A DNA stretch of 64,000 nt from Uliginosibacterium gangwonense. GTDB taxonomy: Bacteria > Pseudomonadota > Gammaproteobacteria > Burkholderiales > Rhodocyclaceae. How positions within the stretch are numbered: position 1 is the stretch's first letter; each line of letters begins with the position of its first letter. The notes below the pieces were generated by a model. It had not been told where the DNA came from, did no database searches, and worked only from the letters and a program-made list of their open reading frames with translations. Below, piece after piece: positions 17,364-27,807 of the stretch. The stretch is taken from NCBI GenBank assembly GCA_005239635.1, contig SBBQ01000068.1, forward strand, positions 1-64,000, written 5' to 3'. The position numbers and the translations under genes were made by a program.

Positions 17364-18628
17364 GCAACGTTCACTGCGGGTGTCACTCTCGTTGCATATC
17401 TACTTCGTCTTGTAGACGCCCAGTTTTGCATGCCGACTTCTCCTCTAATTTCTCTACATACACTGATTATTTTCTCAACAGAGTAATCATCAAGATTGGC
17501 GTTTAGTGAGAACCGCATGAGCGCCCGATTTTTTGCAGTGGCGGGGGCGCAAAAAACAGAGCCGAATACCCCTCTTTTTTCTAAGGCATTTCTTAGGATG
17601 ATGGTTTGTTGTTCTGTGCCCGACTCTAAAGAAATAATCTGAGATAGGCTGCCGTTGAGGTTGTAGCCAAGATCATCAAGACTTTCTCGAACCTTTTTTG
17701 AAATCTGCTGTAACTTGCTTCTTCTCCAATCTTCCTTTTGTATAACGTCGAGAGTTGCCTGCAGGCCGGCAATTTCATAAGGAAGTAGTGTCGAGCTGAA
17801 AATGGCTGGGTTTGCCTCGAATTTGAAGTAGTCGCTAAATTCAAGATTGCATGCGATGATGCCGGCCCTGCCTGCAAAAGCCTTTGCTAAACTGGCTGTT
17901 CGAAAATGCACTTTGCTGGTTAGATTTAACTCAACGACCAATCCAGCTCCGGCAGGCCCGTGTGTTCCCAGCGAATGGGACTCATCAACGACTAGAATAC
18001 ATCCTTCTTTTTCGCAGATATTTGCGATATCAACGAGCGGTGCGATGCTTCCATTTGTGCTGTACACCGAATCGATAACGACAACCCCAGGCCCTTTTCT
18101 AAGTATTTGTCGTTCTAGGTGTTCAGGATCGTTGTGAAAAATTGAGACTGCACTTGCCCCAGCGCTTCTAATTCCCTCCCACAGCGATGTGTGGGCCAAA
18201 ACATCAATATAGACGGGTGTATGTTCACTTGCGATGGACTGAATAAGACCGGTATTTGCGCACCACCCCGATTGACTAATAATGCTTGATTCGCTTTGCA
18301 TGAAGTTTGCAAACGACTTCTCAAGTGCTAATTGTTTATTGTCTCCATGTAAAAAAATGCCGGACATTAATGTGCCACTCCCATTCCTTTCGATCGAATC
18401 GGCGATGGCATATTTGATCTTGGGGTGTTGGGCTATAGAGAGGTAATCATTGCTGCTCAGAAGTGTGGAGTATTGATCAGGAGTGCGGCCGCGCATGATA
18501 TGTCCGCCATCCCACGTATTCATGACCCGCTCTCGGTAGTAACGATCTATACGGTTTTGAAGAAAGGCCGGGTTTTTGGGTGACAGAAATGCCTGGCGGC
18601 TACGAATCGGGGTGACGTTGTTTTCCAT
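17360..18628 (-). CDS. lqsA: Alpha-hydroxyketone autoinducer synthase (CqsA/LqsA/JqsA family)
   Basis: PLP enzyme of the 2-oxoamine synthase family (relatives: BioF, KBL), 422 residues. It joins an acyl-CoA with an amino-acid-derived substrate to make a CAI-1/LAI-1-like signal. LSSNDYLSIAQHP is the family start motif; VVDESHSLGTHGPAGAGL (Asp215, His218) and TASLAKAFAGRAG (PLP lysine Lys249) match CqsA rather than BioF. GGAG precedes the ATG by seven bases. Convergent with lqsS-lqsR and overlapping at the stops. The true BioF of this organism lies at 28604, which supports a distinct role for this paralogue. The AT-richer composition suggests transfer of the whole block. Confidence 0.88.
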   Translation of the reverse strand: MENNVTPIRSRQAFLSPKNPAFLQNRIDRYYRERVMNTWDGGHIMRGRTPDQYSTLLSSNDYLSIAQHPKIKYAIADSIERNGSGTLMSGIFLHGDNKQLALEKSFANFMQSESSIISQSGWCANTGLIQSIASEHTPVYIDVLAHTSLWEGIRSAGASAVSIFHNDPEHLERQILRKGPGVVVIDSVYSTNGSIAPLVDIANICEKEGCILVVDESHSLGTHGPAGAGLVVELNLTSKVHFRTASLAKAFAGRAGIIACNLEFSDYFKFEANPAIFSSTLLPYEIAGLQATLDVIQKEDWRRSKLQQISKKVRESLDDLGYNLNGSLSQIISLESGTEQQTIILRNALEKRGVFGSVFCAPATAKNRALMRFSLNANLDDYSVEKIISVCREIRGEVGMQNWASTRRSRYATRVTPAVNVA

Positions 18629-19146
18629 GATGATCTCCGTACATTGGCAAAAAGTGTGTTGCGGTGGTGTTGTCAGGGTTTCGATGGTTTGGGGGTAAGA
18701 ACGATTTTTACGGGGGGCCGGTTTGAAAAATGTCTATGGCATTGACTGGGGGCGCTGCGTGGTGCTGTCGGTGCGGATGCGTTCGACAGTGCGGTGTGCT
18801 AATTGGCAATCCAATGGTGCAGATACTGGTCTGCATATTCATCACGGTTTCATGGGTTTAGACCCGATAGAGACCTGCTTGAAACCTTAATTTTCGGTTT
18901 GAACATGTCCAAGTTTCTTACATTTGTCTATTCTCCTGAAGGGGTGTCGTAACCCTGCAACAGATTTGCCCTTTGTTGTTACAAGGTTTTTGTGGCGCGG
19001 ATCGAGGCTTTACGGGTGGCGGCTGCGCCGCTAGGGGCGACGAGAGGGCGTTTACTCGGTATAATCAACGCTTTAGCCGGTAGGTGGAGAGCAAGTTTGA
19101 GTGCTCTGCCGACGGTATGCCCTTTCCTGTACGAGCATTCCCTTAC
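18629..19146. other. 518-bp divergent intergenic region of lqsA and purL
   Basis: Contains two dispersed motifs (18643, 18802) and a perfect TATAAT at 19060-19065 with only a poor -35, which is the likely purL promoter. A GGGTTT-AG-ACCC-type small inverted repeat lies near 18855. No gene, RNA or riboswitch recognised. Confidence 0.5.
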
Positions 19147-22100
19147 ATGTCCCACTTCATCAAATTGCGTGGTGATGCAGCGTATTCAGCTGCGCGCCTT
19201 GCCAGACTGACTGCTGAAGCACGTAAAGCAGTATCGAATCTCAAAAATCTGTCAGCTGAACAATGGTATTTCGTCGAGTGTGCAGAGCCCTTGGCTGAGC
19301 CAGAGCTGTCTCGACTCAAAGATTTACTACAGGCCTACCCAGTAAGTGCAGAACAACCCGCTGGCGAATTGTTTTTGGTTACGCCACGCGTTGGGACGAT
19401 TTCACCGTGGTCGTCAAAGGCAACTGATATTGCCCGCAACTGTGGATTTGCCGGAGTTAAGCGCATTGAGCGCGGTGTGGCATACAACGTTGCGCTCTCA
19501 CGTGGTTTAACGGGGCCAGGTAAGTTGGATGAGGCGGCGCGTGCGGCGTTGCTGGCATTGCTACATGACCGCATGACGGAATCTGTTTTGACTGCAGTGG
19601 ATGAAGCCGATGCTTTGTTCGCGCATGTTGCGCCACAACCTTTACGTACAGTCGACGTGTTGGCCGGCGGTCGCGACGCATTGGCAAAGGCTAATGGCGA
19701 GTGGGGTTTGGCGCTGTCAGATGACGAAATTGATTATCTGAAGGATGCTTTTACAAAGCTGGGTCGCAACCCCAGCGATGTTGAGCTGATGATGTTCGCG
19801 CAGGCGAATTCAGAGCACTGCCGCCATAAAATTTTTAATGCCAGCTGGACGATTGATGGTGTCGAACAATCGCATTCATTGTTCGGCATGATTCGCGAAA
19901 CGCATAAGGCGCATCCTGAAGGCACTGTGGTTGCGTACTCCGACAACGCCTCGGTGATCGAAACTTCAACAAATGAACCGGCGCAGCGTTTTTATCCGGA
20001 TGCACAGGGGCAGTGGTCATTCCACCCACAGCTGACGCACATTCTGGCGAAGGTTGAAACGCATAATCACCCCACCGCAATTTCACCTTTTGCCGGTGCT
20101 GCCACGGGTTCAGGGGGTGAAATTCGTGATGAAGGCGCAACTGGCCGCGGTTCTCGTCCTAAGGCTGGCCTGGGTGGTTTCTCTGTATCCAATTTGCGCA
20201 TTCCCGGATTTGAACAACCGTGGGAACAAGCCTACGGCAAGCCAGAACGCATTGCGTCTGCGCTGCAGATCATGATCGACGGGCCGCTGGGTTCCGCTGC
20301 GTTTAATAATGAATTTGGCCGCCCGTGTTTGAACGGTTATTTCCGCACCTACGAACAATCGTTCATGGGTGAAGTACGTGGCTATCACAAGCCCATCATG
20401 ATCGCCGGCGGTTTGGGCAATATTGCCGACCGCCACAGCTTTAAAGAAAAGTTTACGCCAGGCACATTACTCATCGTATTAGGTGGGCCGGCGATGCTCA
20501 TCGGCTTGGGTGGCGGTGCCGCATCGTCGATGACGACGGGCACCAATACTGCGGACCTTGACTTCGCTTCAGTGCAACGCGGCAACCCAGAAATTCAGCG
20601 CCGCGCACAAGAGGTGATCGACCAATGTTGGCAAATGGACGACAACAATCCGATCCTCGCCATTCATGACGTCGGCGCCGGTGGCCTGTCGAACGCCATG
20701 CCAGAGTTGGCTGATTCAGCGAGCTTGGGTGCGCGTTTTGAGTTGCGTGAAATTCCGAGCGAAGAGCCGGGCATGAGCCCAGCTGAACTGTGGTGTAACG
20801 AATCGCAAGAGCGGTATGTGTTGGCGATTGCGCCAGATCGCTTGCCGGAATTCCGCGCCATGTGTGAGCGCGAGCGCTGCCCCTATGCCGTGTTAGGCAC
20901 AGCCTCTGATGACGGCCAACTGGTGGTGAATGACCAGCATTTTGCCAATCACGCGGTTGATATGCCGATGGATGTGTTGTTGGGCAAGCCACCCAAAATG
21001 CATCGCAATGTGTCACGTCGTGGTGTGCATGTGCCGCCGCTCGATACCACGCATACTGAGCTCACAGATGCGGCTTACCGCGTGTTGCGCATGCCCGCGG
21101 TGGCAAGCAAATCGTTCTTGATCACCATTGGCGACCGTACCGTTGGCGGCATGACTGCGCGTGATCAGTTTGTCGGTCCGTGGCAAGTCCCCGTGGCGGA
21201 CTGTGCAGTCACCACGCTCGACTTTAGTGGCTACCGTGGCGAAGCGTTTGCCATGGGCGAACGTACACCCCTGGCTTTGCTTGATGGCCCGGCGTCGGGC
21301 CGCATGGCCATCGGTGAGGCGATTACCAATATTGCTGCAACCGATGTGCCTTCAATGAAGCACATCAAGCTGTCTGCAAACTGGATGGCGGCAGCCGGCC
21401 ACAAGGGTGAAGACGCTGCACTATTCGATACCGTAAGCGCAGTTGGCTTAGAGTTCTGCCCGCAACTTGGCATCAGCATTCCGGTGGGCAAAGATTCTTT
21501 GTCGATGAAAACGCGCTGGCAAGATGAAAAGTCGGGCGAACAAAAAGAAGTCATCGCGCCGTTGTCGCTCATCATCACCGCCTTTGCGCCGATTAATGAT
21601 GTGCGTAAAACACTCACGCCACAACTCGTGGTTGAGCAAGGCGTCGACACCGAATTGCTGTTGATCGATTTGGGTCGCCTGAGAAATCGTTTGGGCGGCT
21701 CAGTGTTTGCGCAAGCGTATAACGCGGTGGGCGAACACGCGCCGGATGCAGAGGTTGATTTACTCGCTAAATTCTTGCCGGCGATTCGCCAATTGGCAAA
21801 TGACAATTTAGTGTTGGCCTACCACGATCGTTCTGACGGCGGCTTGTTTGCCACCGTGTGTGAAATGGCATTTGCAGGCAAGGTGGGTGTATCACTTAAC
21901 CTCGACACCGTGGCATGGGACCCGTTGTTGGCCGATGTGGATTCGCTTAACAAGCGCCCAGATAGCGTGAAGGGCCGCATGAACGACAAGGTGTTTGCGG
22001 CCTTGTTTGCTGAAGAGTTGGGTGCAGTTATTCAGATTCGCGCAACAGATCGTGCGCGTGTGATGGACATGCTGCGCGATGCCGGTTTGTCGGGCGTTAC

Positions 22101-23136
22101 GCATGCCATCGGCAGTCCGAATGACCGTGATGAAATCCGAATTTGGAATGCAGCCAAAGTTATTTTCAGCGAGCCGCGCAGCAAACTGTTGCAAGCCTGG
22201 AGCGAAACATCGAGCCGAATCGCCGCACTGCGTGACGATGCAGACTGTGTGAAAGAAGAGTTTTCTGCCCTGGCCGATAGCAGTGACACCGGCCTGTTTG
22301 CACAGCTGACTTTCAACATGGCTGATGACGTCGCTGCACCGTATGTTGGCAAAGGGGCACGCCCCAAAGTGGCGATTCTGCGCGAGCAGGGCGTGAATGG
22401 TCAGGTCGAAATGGCGGCGGCATTTGAACGTGCAGGCTTTGCACCTTTTGATGTGCACATGTCTGACTTAATGTCTGGCCGTATTCGTCTTGATGACTTT
22501 AAGGGACTGGCAGCCTGTGGCGGTTTCTCATACGGCGATGTTTTGGGCGCAGGTAGCGGTTGGGCGAAATCGATTTTGTTTAACCCCGCACTGCGCGACC
22601 ACTTTGCAGAATTCTTTGCACGCAGCGACACCTTTGGTTTGGGTGTATGCAATGGCTGTCAGATGATGAGCCAGCTCAAAGACATTATTCCGGGTGCAAC
22701 GCATTGGCCACGTTTTGTGCGCAATCGCTGCGAACAATATGAGGCACGCTTTGTGACTGTTGAAGTGCAGCAAAGTAACTCAATTCTGCTCGCCGGCATG
22801 GCGGGTAGTCGCATGCCGATTGTAGTGTCGCATGGCGAAGGTCGTGCCGATTTTGCCAATGCCGAGATGATGAGTAACGCCAAAGTGGCGCTGCGCTATG
22901 TTGACCACGCCGGCAATATCGCGACGCGTTACCCGATCAATCCGAATGGTTCGCCCGACGGCATTACGGGTCTCACCACCGAGGATGGTCGCTTCACCAT
23001 CATGATGCCGCATCCGGAACGCGTGTTCCGTAGTGTGCAAATGAGCTATCGCCCGAACTTGGCTGATGGCCAAGTGTGGGGTGAAGATTCACCGTGGATG
23101 CGCCTGTTCCGCAATGCGCGCGTTTGGGTGGGCTAA
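19147..23136 (+). CDS. purL: Phosphoribosylformylglycinamidine synthase (PurL, large type)
   Basis: Fourth step of purine synthesis: FGAR + glutamine + ATP to FGAM. About 1329 residues, the single-chain form of proteobacteria. The synthetase halves show [71 protein letters not shown] and [18 protein letters not shown]; the C-terminal glutaminase has [12 protein letters not shown] (nucleophile Cys) and the His-Glu pair in HPERVF. The start is uncertain: family homology favours the ATG of MSHFIKLRG (19147), although no ribosome site precedes it, while GTG 19084 in frame has GGTGGAG near it. Four dispersed motifs are inside. Confidence 0.95.
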   Translation: MSHFIKLRGDAAYSAARLARLTAEARKAVSNLKNLSAEQWYFVECAEPLAEPELSRLKDLLQAYPVSAEQPAGELFLVTPRVGTISPWSSKATDIARNCGFAGVKRIERGVAYNVALSRGLTGPGKLDEAARAALLALLHDRMTESVLTAVDEADALFAHVAPQPLRTVDVLAGGRDALAKANGEWGLALSDDEIDYLKDAFTKLGRNPSDVELMMFAQANSEHCRHKIFNASWTIDGVEQSHSLFGMIRETHKAHPEGTVVAYSDNASVIETSTNEPAQRFYPDAQGQWSFHPQLTHILAKVETHNHPTAISPFAGAATGSGGEIRDEGATGRGSRPKAGLGGFSVSNLRIPGFEQPWEQAYGKPERIASALQIMIDGPLGSAAFNNEFGRPCLNGYFRTYEQSFMGEVRGYHKPIMIAGGLGNIADRHSFKEKFTPGTLLIVLGGPAMLIGLGGGAASSMTTGTNTADLDFASVQRGNPEIQRRAQEVIDQCWQMDDNNPILAIHDVGAGGLSNAMPELADSASLGARFELREIPSEEPGMSPAELWCNESQERYVLAIAPDRLPEFRAMCERERCPYAVLGTASDDGQLVVNDQHFANHAVDMPMDVLLGKPPKMHRNVSRRGVHVPPLDTTHTELTDAAYRVLRMPAVASKSFLITIGDRTVGGMTARDQFVGPWQVPVADCAVTTLDFSGYRGEAFAMGERTPLALLDGPASGRMAIGEAITNIAATDVPSMKHIKLSANWMAAAGHKGEDAALFDTVSAVGLEFCPQLGISIPVGKDSLSMKTRWQDEKSGEQKEVIAPLSLIITAFAPINDVRKTLTPQLVVEQGVDTELLLIDLGRLRNRLGGSVFAQAYNAVGEHAPDAEVDLLAKFLPAIRQLANDNLVLAYHDRSDGGLFATVCEMAFAGKVGVSLNLDTVAWDPLLADVDSLNKRPDSVKGRMNDKVFAALFAEELGAVIQIRATDRARVMDMLRDAGLSGVTHAIGSPNDRDEIRIWNAAKVIFSEPRSKLLQAWSETSSRIAALRDDADCVKEEFSALADSSDTGLFAQLTFNMADDVAAPYVGKGARPKVAILREQGVNGQVEMAAAFERAGFAPFDVHMSDLMSGRIRLDDFKGLAACGGFSYGDVLGAGSGWAKSILFNPALRDHFAEFFARSDTFGLGVCNGCQMMSQLKDIIPGATHWPRFVRNRCEQYEARFVTVEVQQSNSILLAGMAGSRMPIVVSHGEGRADFANAEMMSNAKVALRYVDHAGNIATRYPINPNGSPDGITGLTTEDGRFTIMMPHPERVFRSVQMSYRPNLADGQVWGEDSPWMRLFRNARVWVG

Positions 23137-23182
23137 GTAAAGGTCGGTAGCCTGAGTTAGGCTGACTAACTCAGTCGAGGTG

Positions 23183-23220
23183 CAAACAAAACAGGCCGCA
23201 TATGCGGCCTGTTTTGTTTG
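23183..23220. terminator. Perfect 38-bp palindromic bidirectional terminator
   Basis: CAAACAAAACAGGCCGCAT followed by its exact reverse complement. GC-rich centre with T-rich outer arms on both strands; serves purL (+) and the PPIase gene (-). Confidence 0.88.
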
Positions 23221-23279
23221 TGACTGCTTTGTCGCTGCTTGGTGTTGTCGCTAGCTTGCTTCGTAGCTGGCTTGGTTCG

Positions 23280-24101
23280 TTACTGAACCTTAGCCTTTTG
23301 GCGAAGCTCCAAAATGTGACGTTCAACAGCGACTTGCTGCGCGCGTTGAATCAGTTGCGGCTTGGCTTCTTCGAAGCTCGGTGTTTTGAGCGTGCGAATG
23401 TCTTCCATCCAGATCACATGCCAGCCAAAATCACTCTTCACTGGGGTGGAGGTGTATTTGCCTTTTTCCAGATGTGTCATTGCATCCGCAAACGGTTTTA
23501 CAAACGTGGCCGGCACGGCCCAACCCAAATCACCGCCGCGTGCCTTTGAACCCGGGTCTTCAGACAGTTCAGCAAGCTTTTCGAATTTTTCGCCCTTGCC
23601 CATGCGTGCGATAACGTCCTTTGCCGCATCTTCTGTCTTTAGCAGAATGTGGCGAACCTTGTATTCCTTATCACCCACGGCGGCTTTTGTCGCTTCGTAG
23701 TCACGACGCAAATCTGCGTCGTTGATCTTGAGCTTGCCCATGAAGTCTTGCAGGTATGCGCGTGCCAGAATGGTATCGCGCGCCATGTCCATGGCTTGCT
23801 GTACTTCGGGGCGCTTGTCTGTACCGGCGCTACGCGCTGCCTGCGAAATAGTTTCCATACGAATGATCTGCTCGCGCACGAGGCCACGCAGTTGGTCGCT
23901 ATCAGGCGCGCCTTGAGACACTTGTTCACGCACCATCATGTCAGTGCGCAAAGCAGAAATCGTTTTGCCATTTACAACAATATTGCCGGACTTAGTGCCT
24001 GCGGCAGGTTGCGCTGTTTCTGCCATTACCGCGCCGGCGCTGCAGGCGAGCAACAGAGCCAAGGTCGTGCGGGAAAGCTGAATGAGCGGCTTGGAAATCA
24101 T
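23280..24101 (-). CDS. Periplasmic peptidyl-prolyl isomerase, parvulin (PpiC/SurA) type
   Basis: 273 residues. A signal peptide (TTLALLLACSAGAVMAE) directs export. A helical chaperone-like region follows, then a parvulin domain: VRHILLKTEDAAKDVIARM, FEKLAELSEDPGSKARGGDLGW, KGKYTSTPVKSDFGWHVIWMED. These proteins help outer-membrane and secreted proteins fold. It lies downstream of bolA on the same strand, separated by 293 bp that hold a small tandem repeat (24334-24375), so it may have its own promoter. Confidence 0.92.
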   Translation of the reverse strand: MISKPLIQLSRTTLALLLACSAGAVMAETAQPAAGTKSGNIVVNGKTISALRTDMMVREQVSQGAPDSDQLRGLVREQIIRMETISQAARSAGTDKRPEVQQAMDMARDTILARAYLQDFMGKLKINDADLRRDYEATKAAVGDKEYKVRHILLKTEDAAKDVIARMGKGEKFEKLAELSEDPGSKARGGDLGWAVPATFVKPFADAMTHLEKGKYTSTPVKSDFGWHVIWMEDIRTLKTPSFEEAKPQLIQRAQQVAVERHILELRQKAKVQ

Positions 24102-24333
24102 CTGGTTGTCCTTAAGAGGAAAGCGAGTAAAGCGGCATGTTAGCCGAATGTTTAGATTGTTGCTTAAACGTGTTTAGGTGTTGATGTAACAAAATATAGC
24201 CAAAAACCTAACAATTTATGTGTGGCTAATGTCTGCGCTAGCGCGGGTTGCTGGCACGCCAGATTGTGTATTGTGATGACGGATATCTGACAACAAGATG
24301 ACACGAGAGTTCAGGGTGCGCAGGCTGCGATAT

Positions 24334-24375
24334 GTCAGTAAAAATGCGTCAGTAAAAGTGCGTCGGCAAAAGTAA
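24334..24375. repeat. Three imperfect 14-bp tandem repeats
   Basis: GTCAGTAAAAATGC, GTCAGTAAAAGTGC, GTCGGCAAAAGTAA in direct succession, in the gap between bolA and the PPIase gene. The rest of the 293-bp gap (24102-24394) shows nothing recognisable. Confidence 0.7.
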
Positions 24376-24394
24376 GTTGGTTGTATTTCGAGGT

Positions 24395-24655
24395 TCATTC
24401 CGGTGGGGTGCGTGCATCAATACTTAGCGCGTGAATTTTTGTTCTCATTAATTCGCCCAGTGCAGCATAAATGAGACGATGGCGTGCAACAGTGTTTAAG
24501 CCCACGAATGCAGCCGATACGATATGCATGCGATAGTGGCCACCACCACCTGCTGCACCTGCGTGTCCTGCGTGTAGGGCTGATTCGTCTTCAATGTCGA
24601 GTTGGAGCGGCTGCAGTTCGGTAAGCCGTTGGCGGATTAAATCGACCGTGCTCAT
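24395..24655 (-). CDS. bolA: BolA family protein
   Basis: 86 residues. Small cytoplasmic protein that partners monothiol glutaredoxins in iron-sulfur handling. [25 protein letters not shown] near the N-terminus and [40 protein letters not shown] are the BolA core, with the conserved FxGxxxVxRHRxVY-type loop. Ends in a short PPE tail. Start overlaps the yciI stop by four bases (ATGA type), showing a tight operon. Confidence 0.93.
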   Translation of the reverse strand: MSTVDLIRQRLTELQPLQLDIEDESALHAGHAGAAGGGGHYRMHIVSAAFVGLNTVARHRLIYAALGELMRTKIHALSIDARTPPE

Positions 24656-24954
24656 TCCGGAAAGACTTTGCGAAAGGGTTTAACGGTAACCGAGGCGTAA
24701 ACACCGGTGGCGATGTACGGGTCGGCATCAGCCCAAGCTTGTGCGTCTGCCAAGCTCGCAAATTCAGCCACAATCACGCTGCCACTAAATCCTGCTGGGC
24801 CTGGGTCGGCTGAATCAATCGCTGGGCAGGGGCCGGCCAAAACCATACGGCCTTCAGCTTGCAATGCGCGCAAACGTTCAAGGTGGGCGGGGCGTGCAGC
24901 AAGACGTTTTTCAAGCGAATTGGCAACGTCTTGCCCAATAATTGCGTACAGCAT
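24652..24954 (-). CDS. YciI family protein
   Basis: 100 residues of the YciI fold (dimeric ferredoxin-like). [42 protein letters not shown] with the conserved His24 and the later [22 protein letters not shown] are typical. Biochemical function unknown for most members. Coupled to yciB (one-base overlap upstream) and bolA (four-base overlap downstream). This yciB-yciI-bolA-ppiC order is common in betaproteobacteria. Confidence 0.93.
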   Translation of the reverse strand: MLYAIIGQDVANSLEKRLAARPAHLERLRALQAEGRMVLAGPCPAIDSADPGPAGFSGSVIVAEFASLADAQAWADADPYIATGVYASVTVKPFRKVFPE

Positions 24955-25607
24955 TACGACTTCTCCTGCTCATTGTTCGGGGTGCTCGTGCCTGCATCCT
25001 GCGTGGCTTCAACTGGCATGAGGCGCGACATCCATGCCGCTTGCGCCACAATAAAAACCAGCATGAGTGCAGTAAATCCATAAAGCTTAAATTCGACCCA
25101 AGCGGATTCTGAATAATTGAAGGCCACGTACAAATTGACGCAGCCCATAAAAAGAAAGAACAGGGCCCAGACCAAGTTCAGTTTGTCCCATGCTGGCTCA
25201 GGCAGTTCAACCTGAGCTTGCATCATGGTACGAATACCATTTTTGCCAAATACATAGCGGCCAACGAGCAAGCCCGCGCCAAACAGCCAATAGAGCACGG
25301 TTGGTTTCCACTTAATGAAAGTGGAGTCGTGAAAAATGAGTGTGGCGCCGCCAAAGAAGGTAATCACCCCCAGACTGGCCCATAGCATGGTGTCGACCTT
25401 CTTGCCGCGCAACAGTAGCCAAAGCACTTGGCCAATGGTGGCAACAATGGCGACCGCGGTAGCGATAAGAATGGGTGCTTGGCTTGGCGCTATGCCTGTG
25501 CCCAGCCATTGCTGCGCTAATTGCGTTGCTGCTTCGCTATTTCCGCCGGAAATTTTGTATGCGATGAAAAACAGGATGACCGGGAGCAGGTCGAACAGAA
25601 GTTTCAT
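24954..25607 (-). CDS. yciB: Inner membrane protein YciB (septation protein A family)
   Basis: 217 residues with about five membrane helices ([62 protein letters not shown]). [16 protein letters not shown] is the family signature. YciB is linked to cell-envelope synthesis and septation in enterobacteria and Shigella. The protein has a longer C-terminal tail than the approximately 180-residue E. coli form ([20 protein letters not shown]). First gene of the yciB-yciI-bolA cluster. Confidence 0.93.
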   Translation of the reverse strand: MKLLFDLLPVILFFIAYKISGGNSEAATQLAQQWLGTGIAPSQAPILIATAVAIVATIGQVLWLLLRGKKVDTMLWASLGVITFFGGATLIFHDSTFIKWKPTVLYWLFGAGLLVGRYVFGKNGIRTMMQAQVELPEPAWDKLNLVWALFFLFMGCVNLYVAFNYSESAWVEFKLYGFTALMLVFIVAQAAWMSRLMPVEATQDAGTSTPNNEQEKS

Positions 25608-25737
25608 GTTGAGCGTGTTGAGCGATATGCCAAAGTGAACAGTAACTGCTGCGAGTGATTATGCCTGATCCGCCTTGGCTGTGTGTGTTCGCTCATAAGC
25701 TGCGAGCGTCACCATGTGGTGCATTCTGCTATATCCG

Positions 25738-26196
25738 CTAGGTTGAAGTATCAAAGCGCACAGAGGCGGAGTTAATGCAATAACGCAGCCCCGTGGGAGG
25801 CGGGCCATCTTCAAACACATGTCCTAGGTGTGCGCCACATTGTTTGCATAGCACCTCGGTGCGAACCATGTAGTGACTGCGGTCGACGGCTTCTTCCACA
25901 TTCTCTTCGATTAAGGCGCGATTAAACGAAGGCCAGCCGCAACCGGCATTGAATTTGTCGCTCGACGAGAAGAGGGGCGAATCGCAACAAATGCAGCGGT
26001 AGGTGCCAGCCAAAAAAGTATCCCAATACTCGCCGGTAAAGGCGCGTTCGGTGCCTTTCTCTTGCGTGACTTGAAATTGAATTGGCGTGAGGCGTTGCTT
26101 TAACTGGCGTATATCAAGTTTGATTGCGCGCTCGACTGCTGGGGTCGTGGTCGCAAGCTCTTGACTGTTGCGCTTATCGTTGGGGTCTTGTGTCAT
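25738..26196 (-). CDS. msrB: Peptide-methionine (R)-S-oxide reductase MsrB
   Basis: 152 residues. Repairs oxidised methionine in proteins. [33 protein letters not shown] opens the fold; two CxxC pairs (CICC and CKQC) bind zinc; [11 protein letters not shown] and the catalytic cysteine in [11 protein letters not shown] are present. No signal peptide, so cytoplasmic. An N-terminal extension of about 25 residues is unusual but unremarkable. 130 bp before yciB, same strand. Confidence 0.95.
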   Translation of the reverse strand: MTQDPNDKRNSQELATTTPAVERAIKLDIRQLKQRLTPIQFQVTQEKGTERAFTGEYWDTFLAGTYRCICCDSPLFSSSDKFNAGCGWPSFNRALIEENVEEAVDRSHYMVRTEVLCKQCGAHLGHVFEDGPPPTGLRYCINSASVRFDTST

Positions 26197-26285
26197 GCCT
26201 GTCTCCGGCTGGCATTATTGTGTGTATTTGGAACGCTGAATGGGCAACAGGTTCCCGCGTATGCCGACGCGTGTGCTTATTGTGC

Positions 26286-26993
26286 CTATGAAGTCAGGTG
26301 ATGTGTCCAACCAGATAAAGAATTTGTTGCAGCCTGAGAAGCTTGGAAGCTATGTGGCGTGGCAGCATAAGGCAATACCCCCAGTAGGCGCATGGGCAAC
26401 AGCGACTGCAAGGTTGATAAATTTTCAGCAAACGCAGGCATGTCTGGTGCGAGGGTATTCGCCACCCAGCCGCATAACTTCAAGCCTCGCGCAGCAATGG
26501 ATTCTGCCGTTAGCAGCGCGTGATTCAAACACCCTAAGCGCATGCCCACCACCATGATGACGGGCAAGTTGAGTGCTTGCGCCAGCATGGCGGTATCGGG
26601 TGCATCGGCGCAATTGCCAAGCGGTACGTGAAATCCGCCAACACCTTCTACCACCACAAGATCGGCGTGCTCGCAGGCGTGGGTTACGCAGCGAAGAATG
26701 GGTTCAAGTTCGATGGCCTGTTGCGTGTGCGCGGCGGCGATATGCGGCGCGATCGCCTCATCAAATAAATACGGCGTGAGTTGTTCGCGCGGGAGTTGAA
26801 TCGTGCTGGCTGCGCGCAGTTGTTCAACATCTTCATTGCGTAGCGCACCGTCAATTAACTCAGTGCCAGCAGCAATGGGCTTAACGCCGAGGCAACGGGA
26901 GTGCGTTACTGCGGCTGCGCGCAACAACGCACAGCATGTGTGTGTTTTGCCAATACCGGTATCGGTGCCGGTGACGAAGCAAGCGAGGGTCAT
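26286..26993 (-). CDS. bioD: Dethiobiotin synthetase
   Basis: 235 residues. Closes the ureido ring of dethiobiotin from DAPA, CO2 and ATP. P-loop FVTGTDTGIGKTHTCCALL at the N-terminus, KPIAAGTELIDG, VVEGVGGFHVPLG and LPVIMVVGMRLGCLNHALLT are diagnostic. I start at ATG 26993, seven bases after the bioC stop; a TTG six codons upstream is in frame but unlikely. Last gene of the biotin operon. One dispersed motif at 26947. Confidence 0.94.
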   Translation of the reverse strand: MTLACFVTGTDTGIGKTHTCCALLRAAAVTHSRCLGVKPIAAGTELIDGALRNEDVEQLRAASTIQLPREQLTPYLFDEAIAPHIAAAHTQQAIELEPILRCVTHACEHADLVVVEGVGGFHVPLGNCADAPDTAMLAQALNLPVIMVVGMRLGCLNHALLTAESIAARGLKLCGWVANTLAPDMPAFAENLSTLQSLLPMRLLGVLPYAATPHSFQASQAATNSLSGWTHHLTS

Positions 26994-27000
26994 GGTTGAA

Positions 27001-27807
27001 TCATGCCTCAAGTTTGCGTATGCGGGCCAGCAACAGGTCGTAGGTAACGGGTAAGCCGTCGGGTTCGCGTTGCGCTTCGTACTGACGCTCTACCTGTTGC
27101 CAGGCGGTACGCCCCAACATACGTCGGCGCTGTTGCGGACCACTGCTGTTGGCGCCAATGCCTTTCAGATCGTTCAAGATGGCGCGCAAATTAGGTCGGT
27201 GCACCACATACGGACTTTGATGCAACACTTCAATGGCGAGTCCAGCTTGCAGCGCGGCTTGCTGCACGTCTAGCAGATTTGCAAATTCGCGCACATGCGA
27301 AAACTGATCTAAACCCTGAAACGCTTTTCGCAATTGGCAAAGGGTGTCCGGCCCAAGTGTGGCGATCAAGGCTTGCCCATTCGGTTGCAATACACGCGCT
27401 ATTTCACGCATAAACACATGAGGGTTGCACCACTGCAAGGCGAGGCTCGACCATGCAAGTTGTACGCTGTTGTCGGCTAGTGGCAACGATTGCATGTCGG
27501 CGCAAATTGCCAGTGCATGTTGGTTTCGCTGCTGTGCTTGCTGCAACATGGCCGGTGCAAAGTCGAGTGCGATGATGGGGGCGGCGAGTTGGCAGTGTTG
27601 GAGCCACTGCAATGCTTGGCCTGTACCGCAGCCTAAATCGAGTAGCGCACCGTTCGATGCGGGCAGTTTTTCCTGCAAGTAACAGCGCAAGTGTTGGGCG
27701 ATATGGCGCTGAACCGCTGCTGCGGTGTCATAGCGATGTGCTGCGCGATCAAATGCGCGGCGCACACGCATACGTTCGAGTTGTGGACCAAGTTGGGTAC
27801 TACTCAT
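27001..27807 (-). CDS. bioC: Malonyl-ACP O-methyltransferase BioC
   Basis: 268 residues. Methylates malonyl-ACP so that it can prime pimelate synthesis by the fatty-acid machinery. RVRRAFDRAAHRYDTAAAVQRHIAQHL is the BioC N-terminus; LLDLGCGTGQALQWL is the SAM motif I; SSLALQWCNPHVFMREIARVLQPNG follows. Overlaps bioH by four bases. Works with BioH, which removes the methyl group when pimeloyl-ACP is complete. One dispersed motif inside. Confidence 0.95.
   Translation of the reverse strand: MSSTQLGPQLERMRVRRAFDRAAHRYDTAAAVQRHIAQHLRCYLQEKLPASNGALLDLGCGTGQALQWLQHCQLAAPIIALDFAPAMLQQAQQRNQHALAICADMQSLPLADNSVQLAWSSLALQWCNPHVFMREIARVLQPNGQALIATLGPDTLCQLRKAFQGLDQFSHVREFANLLDVQQAALQAGLAIEVLHQSPYVVHRPNLRAILNDLKGIGANSSGPQQRRRMLGRTAWQQVERQYEAQREPDGLPVTYDLLLARIRKLEA

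Noticed and set aside
17360-18628. Second BioF or 5-aminolevulinate synthase
   Set aside because: DESHSLGTHGPAGAGL and the adjoining LqsS/LqsR genes point to the CqsA/LqsA branch; the real bioF is at 28604.
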